A DNA stretch of 8,500 nucleotides, from positions 1 to 8,500 of the forward strand of contig JAGVBL010000216.1 of assembly GCA_020059785.1 (NCBI GenBank), read 5' to 3'. Both the position numbers and the translations under genes were made by a program. The notes beneath the pieces were generated by a model that did not search any database, had not been told where the DNA came from, and worked only from the letters and a program-made list of their open reading frames with translations. Within the stretch, counting starts at the first letter, position 1. Every line of letters starts with the position of its first letter. Below, in pieces: positions 6,578 to 8,500 of the stretch. The stretch comes from Ignavibacteriales bacterium. GTDB lineage: Bacteria > Bacteroidota > Ignavibacteria > Ignavibacteriales > Melioribacteraceae.

Positions 6578-8500
6578 TTAAAAGTTGAAATCGATCTGGA
6601 AATTTATCCGGTTATCAATGTTTCCGGGAATTTCAGAATCTCCGCTGCCGATGGTTCTTTCGTTAGGTTTATAGAGCTCGGAGTATTTCAAGGAAATGTT
6701 CAAACCAAATTTGGTTGTGTATCTTGCCATGAAATACCATCGTAATCCTTCTCCGTAAAGTGCCGGATTGGACATAACTCCGATAACATCATTTTCAAAC
6801 TGGTAAATACGTGAATTATAAGAATCGGTTGTAAAAAATATAAACCGTGCCCATATATTAAGATTGGTTATCGGCACGTATTTAATATCCTGAAGAATTA
6901 AATAACCGCTTTCTTTTGGTTGGGTTGGGGTGGATGTTAAATAAACATATTCTATACGGGAACGAAGCTGAAGGTTTTTTGCCGCTTTGTAACTTAACTC
7001 GGCTCTGTAATTCTGCTGACTCCTTTTTTCGAGTCCTCTTGAATCCGTAAAAGACTGAACAAAATCTTTAGTTTCATTTTTATATTTAAGCCGCAATTCT
7101 GTATTGGTAAAAATCTTAGCCGTATAATAAATTAAAAAATCATTGCCCGATGAAGAAAAATTATATGTGCTGCTTGCAACAGGGAATTTGAATTGATCGA
7201 AATAAATATTGAATACTCCGTAATCGGTCCGGAATCTGATTCCGGAATAAAACCCGACTTCATTCTGTGCAGTTCCTCTTTCACCAAAACTGCTTGCATG
7301 TAGGTTAATAAAATTACGCGGAAAGTTTCTTAACGAGAAGACCAATGATAAATTCTTATCGATTATTAAGTTTGCTGTATGTATTGAAGCAACAGAAGTC
7401 ATATTATATGAAATTTCACCGCTTAAAAATAATCGTTCAAAAAAAGTTGAATATGAAGCAGAGAGGAAATCAAAATTATTCCCGGATTTTTTAAGTGGTC
7501 CTGTTTTTGCAAAATCGGTGCTGTAAACGGAGCGGTAATAAAGTAGGCCTAACTTTAAATCTGTATTGAAATCAAAATCTACTGCAGTTCCAAATACTTT
7601 TTCGCTTACACGGTTTTCTTTGTTGATTTCTGATTGTGTCCTGTGGAATCCGTCAAGAGTTAAGGAAGTAATTTGATTGTTAATAGTATCTACAGAAGCA
7701 TCTTTCTTGTTATATGAAAAGAACGGGGAAATAGTGATCCAGTCAAATTTAAGTTTAACTGCAGCACCTCTAAAAAACTGATTTTCATCAGCACTTGTAT
7801 ATGGTATGGCATTGCTGCTTCGTTTCGAAATTATATTTACTGCGTCAGTTCCTTTGGAAAATGAATATGGACTCCATAAAGCCAGCCCCTGTCCAAACTC
7901 AAATATGTAATCGCCAAGTATTATCGTCTTGAAAATTGATAAGTCGTTTATCCTCAAATGAAATGAAGTAAAATCGGTTAAGGATTTTTCACCGGCATCC
8001 TTTTCAATTAATACTCCGGCATAAATTTTATTTGCATTATTTACTTTTAATCGGTTGTAGAATTTTTGACGAGTGCCAAGATACCTGCCGTTTGTAAATC
8101 CCTTACGGACTTGCAAATCGTTTTGTACCCGGAACCTGTAATTGAATTTTACATCTCTAAATTGTTCTGATAACGCTTGGAAAAATGAGATTTCTTTCTC
8201 ATCACCAAGTTTAAGGAAAGGTAATATTCTATTTATTTCTTCCTGGCTTACTCCTTCAATGTTGAGCAAATCCTCGGGTTTATAAATTCCACCTTTTAAA
8301 TTACGGTGACGAATAATAGCCCGTGCAGTTTGAATATCAATTAAAGGAATCCGTAATAGATCGTTTACAGATGCAATGTTTAATAAGATCGGATTGTTAA
8401 GGAGGTATTCAATAGAATCATAAATCTGCGAATCTTCATTTTCCAAAGTAGCATCTTCAAGTATATCTTCAATTTTCTCGTAGGTCTGTGTAGTATCTTC
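6578..8500 (-). CDS. Helix-hairpin-helix domain / outer-membrane beta-barrel protein (5' end missing)
   Basis: The frame stays open to the right edge, so the N-terminus, presumably with a signal peptide, is outside the window; the TTG at 8446 is an in-frame codon, not a credible start. Of 640 visible residues, an acidic stretch (about 1-35) is followed by a ComEA-like pair of helix-hairpin-helix motifs (about 37-98: PILLNIASVNDLLRIP, then ARAIIRHR, YKPEDLLNIEGV). From about 110 to the end the protein alternates polar and hydrophobic residues, is rich in aromatic, Asn and Ser residues, and closes with INFQIDFNF. A terminal phenylalanine after an alternating strand is the usual outer-membrane barrel signal. 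Such proteins are common but uncharacterised in Bacteroidota/Ignavibacteria-type genomes. The domain could bind nucleic acid in the periplasm, or mediate protein contacts; I do not assign a function. It ends 91 bases before the dehydrogenase gene on the same strand. Confidence 0.8.
   Translation of the reverse strand, partial: EDTTQTYEKIEDILEDATLENEDSQIYDSIEYLLNNPILLNIASVNDLLRIPLIDIQTARAIIRHRNLKGGIYKPEDLLNIEGVSQEEINRILPFLKLGDEKEISFFQALSEQFRDVKFNYRFRVQNDLQVRKGFTNGRYLGTRQKFYNRLKVNNANKIYAGVLIEKDAGEKSLTDFTSFHLRINDLSIFKTIILGDYIFEFGQGLALWSPYSFSKGTDAVNIISKRSSNAIPYTSADENQFFRGAAVKLKFDWITISPFFSYNKKDASVDTINNQITSLTLDGFHRTQSEINKENRVSEKVFGTAVDFDFNTDLKLGLLYYRSVYSTDFAKTGPLKKSGNNFDFLSASYSTFFERLFLSGEISYNMTSVASIHTANLIIDKNLSLVFSLRNFPRNFINLHASSFGERGTAQNEVGFYSGIRFRTDYGVFNIYFDQFKFPVASSTYNFSSSGNDFLIYYTAKIFTNTELRLKYKNETKDFVQSFTDSRGLEKRSQQNYRAELSYKAAKNLQLRSRIEYVYLTSTPTQPKESGYLILQDIKYVPITNLNIWARFIFFTTDSYNSRIYQFENDVIGVMSNPALYGEGLRWYFMARYTTKFGLNISLKYSELYKPNERTIGSGDSEIPGNIDNRINFQIDFNF

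Noticed and set aside
8444..8446. TTG as the start codon of the helix-hairpin-helix/barrel gene
   Set aside because: The frame continues without a stop for 18 more codons to the window edge with a sequence that fits the acidic leader, and there is no signal peptide after the TTG, so the real start lies outside.
1..8500. tRNA, rRNA, CRISPR arrays, insertion sequences, integration sites, riboswitches
   Set aside because: No tandem spaced repeats, transposase coding, tRNA-like cloverleaf or recognisable riboswitch core was seen; the non-coding gaps total only about 230 bases.

Overview
The window is compact, AT-rich bacterial DNA with five genes and no gap longer than about 100 bases. A 3'-terminal piece of an RND efflux pump reads rightward on the left edge. 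The other four complete or nearly complete genes read leftward, and one of them runs off the right edge. Two things suggest an organism of the Bacteroidota/Chlorobi/Ignavibacteria assemblage: the HU/ComEA-like helix-hairpin-helix domain fused to a predicted outer-membrane beta-barrel, and the general look of the proteins. Recognisable Shine-Dalgarno sequences (GAGGTGAT, GAGAGGA, AGGA) precede several genes. This fits poorly with Bacteroidota proper, which mostly lack them, so an Ignavibacteria-like lineage is my tentative inference. No rRNA or other phylogenetic marker is present to settle it.

Layout: 1-1005 (+), C-terminal 334 residues of an RND inner-membrane transporter; 1027-1067, a rho-independent terminator whose T-tract overlaps the stop codon of the convergent neighbour; 1062-6486 (-), a likely four-gene operon transcribed in the order decarboxylating dehydrogenase, CstA-type transporter, small HD-domain-like protein, homoaconitase; 6518-6548 (-), a candidate promoter for that operon; 6578-8500 (-), a helix-hairpin-helix/beta-barrel protein missing its N-terminus.

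The operon is the interesting part. Its last gene is a fused single-chain homoaconitase that closely resembles the fungal LYS4 enzyme of the alpha-aminoadipate lysine pathway, rather than the split large/small subunit enzyme of Thermus and archaea. Its first gene is an isocitrate/homoisocitrate dehydrogenase family member. It carries the SPIVALR substrate-loop motif I know from fungal homoisocitrate dehydrogenase, combined with Lys/Tyr residues at the positions that select NADP in E. coli isocitrate dehydrogenase. Together they could convert homocitrate (or homoaconitate) to 2-oxoadipate, or citrate to 2-oxoglutarate if they serve the TCA cycle. Between them lie a short CstA-family permease and an HD-fold protein that has lost its HD dyad and other metal ligands, so it may be a non-catalytic binding or regulatory protein. 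No homocitrate synthase or LysW-type gene is in the window, so the pathway assignment stays inferential.
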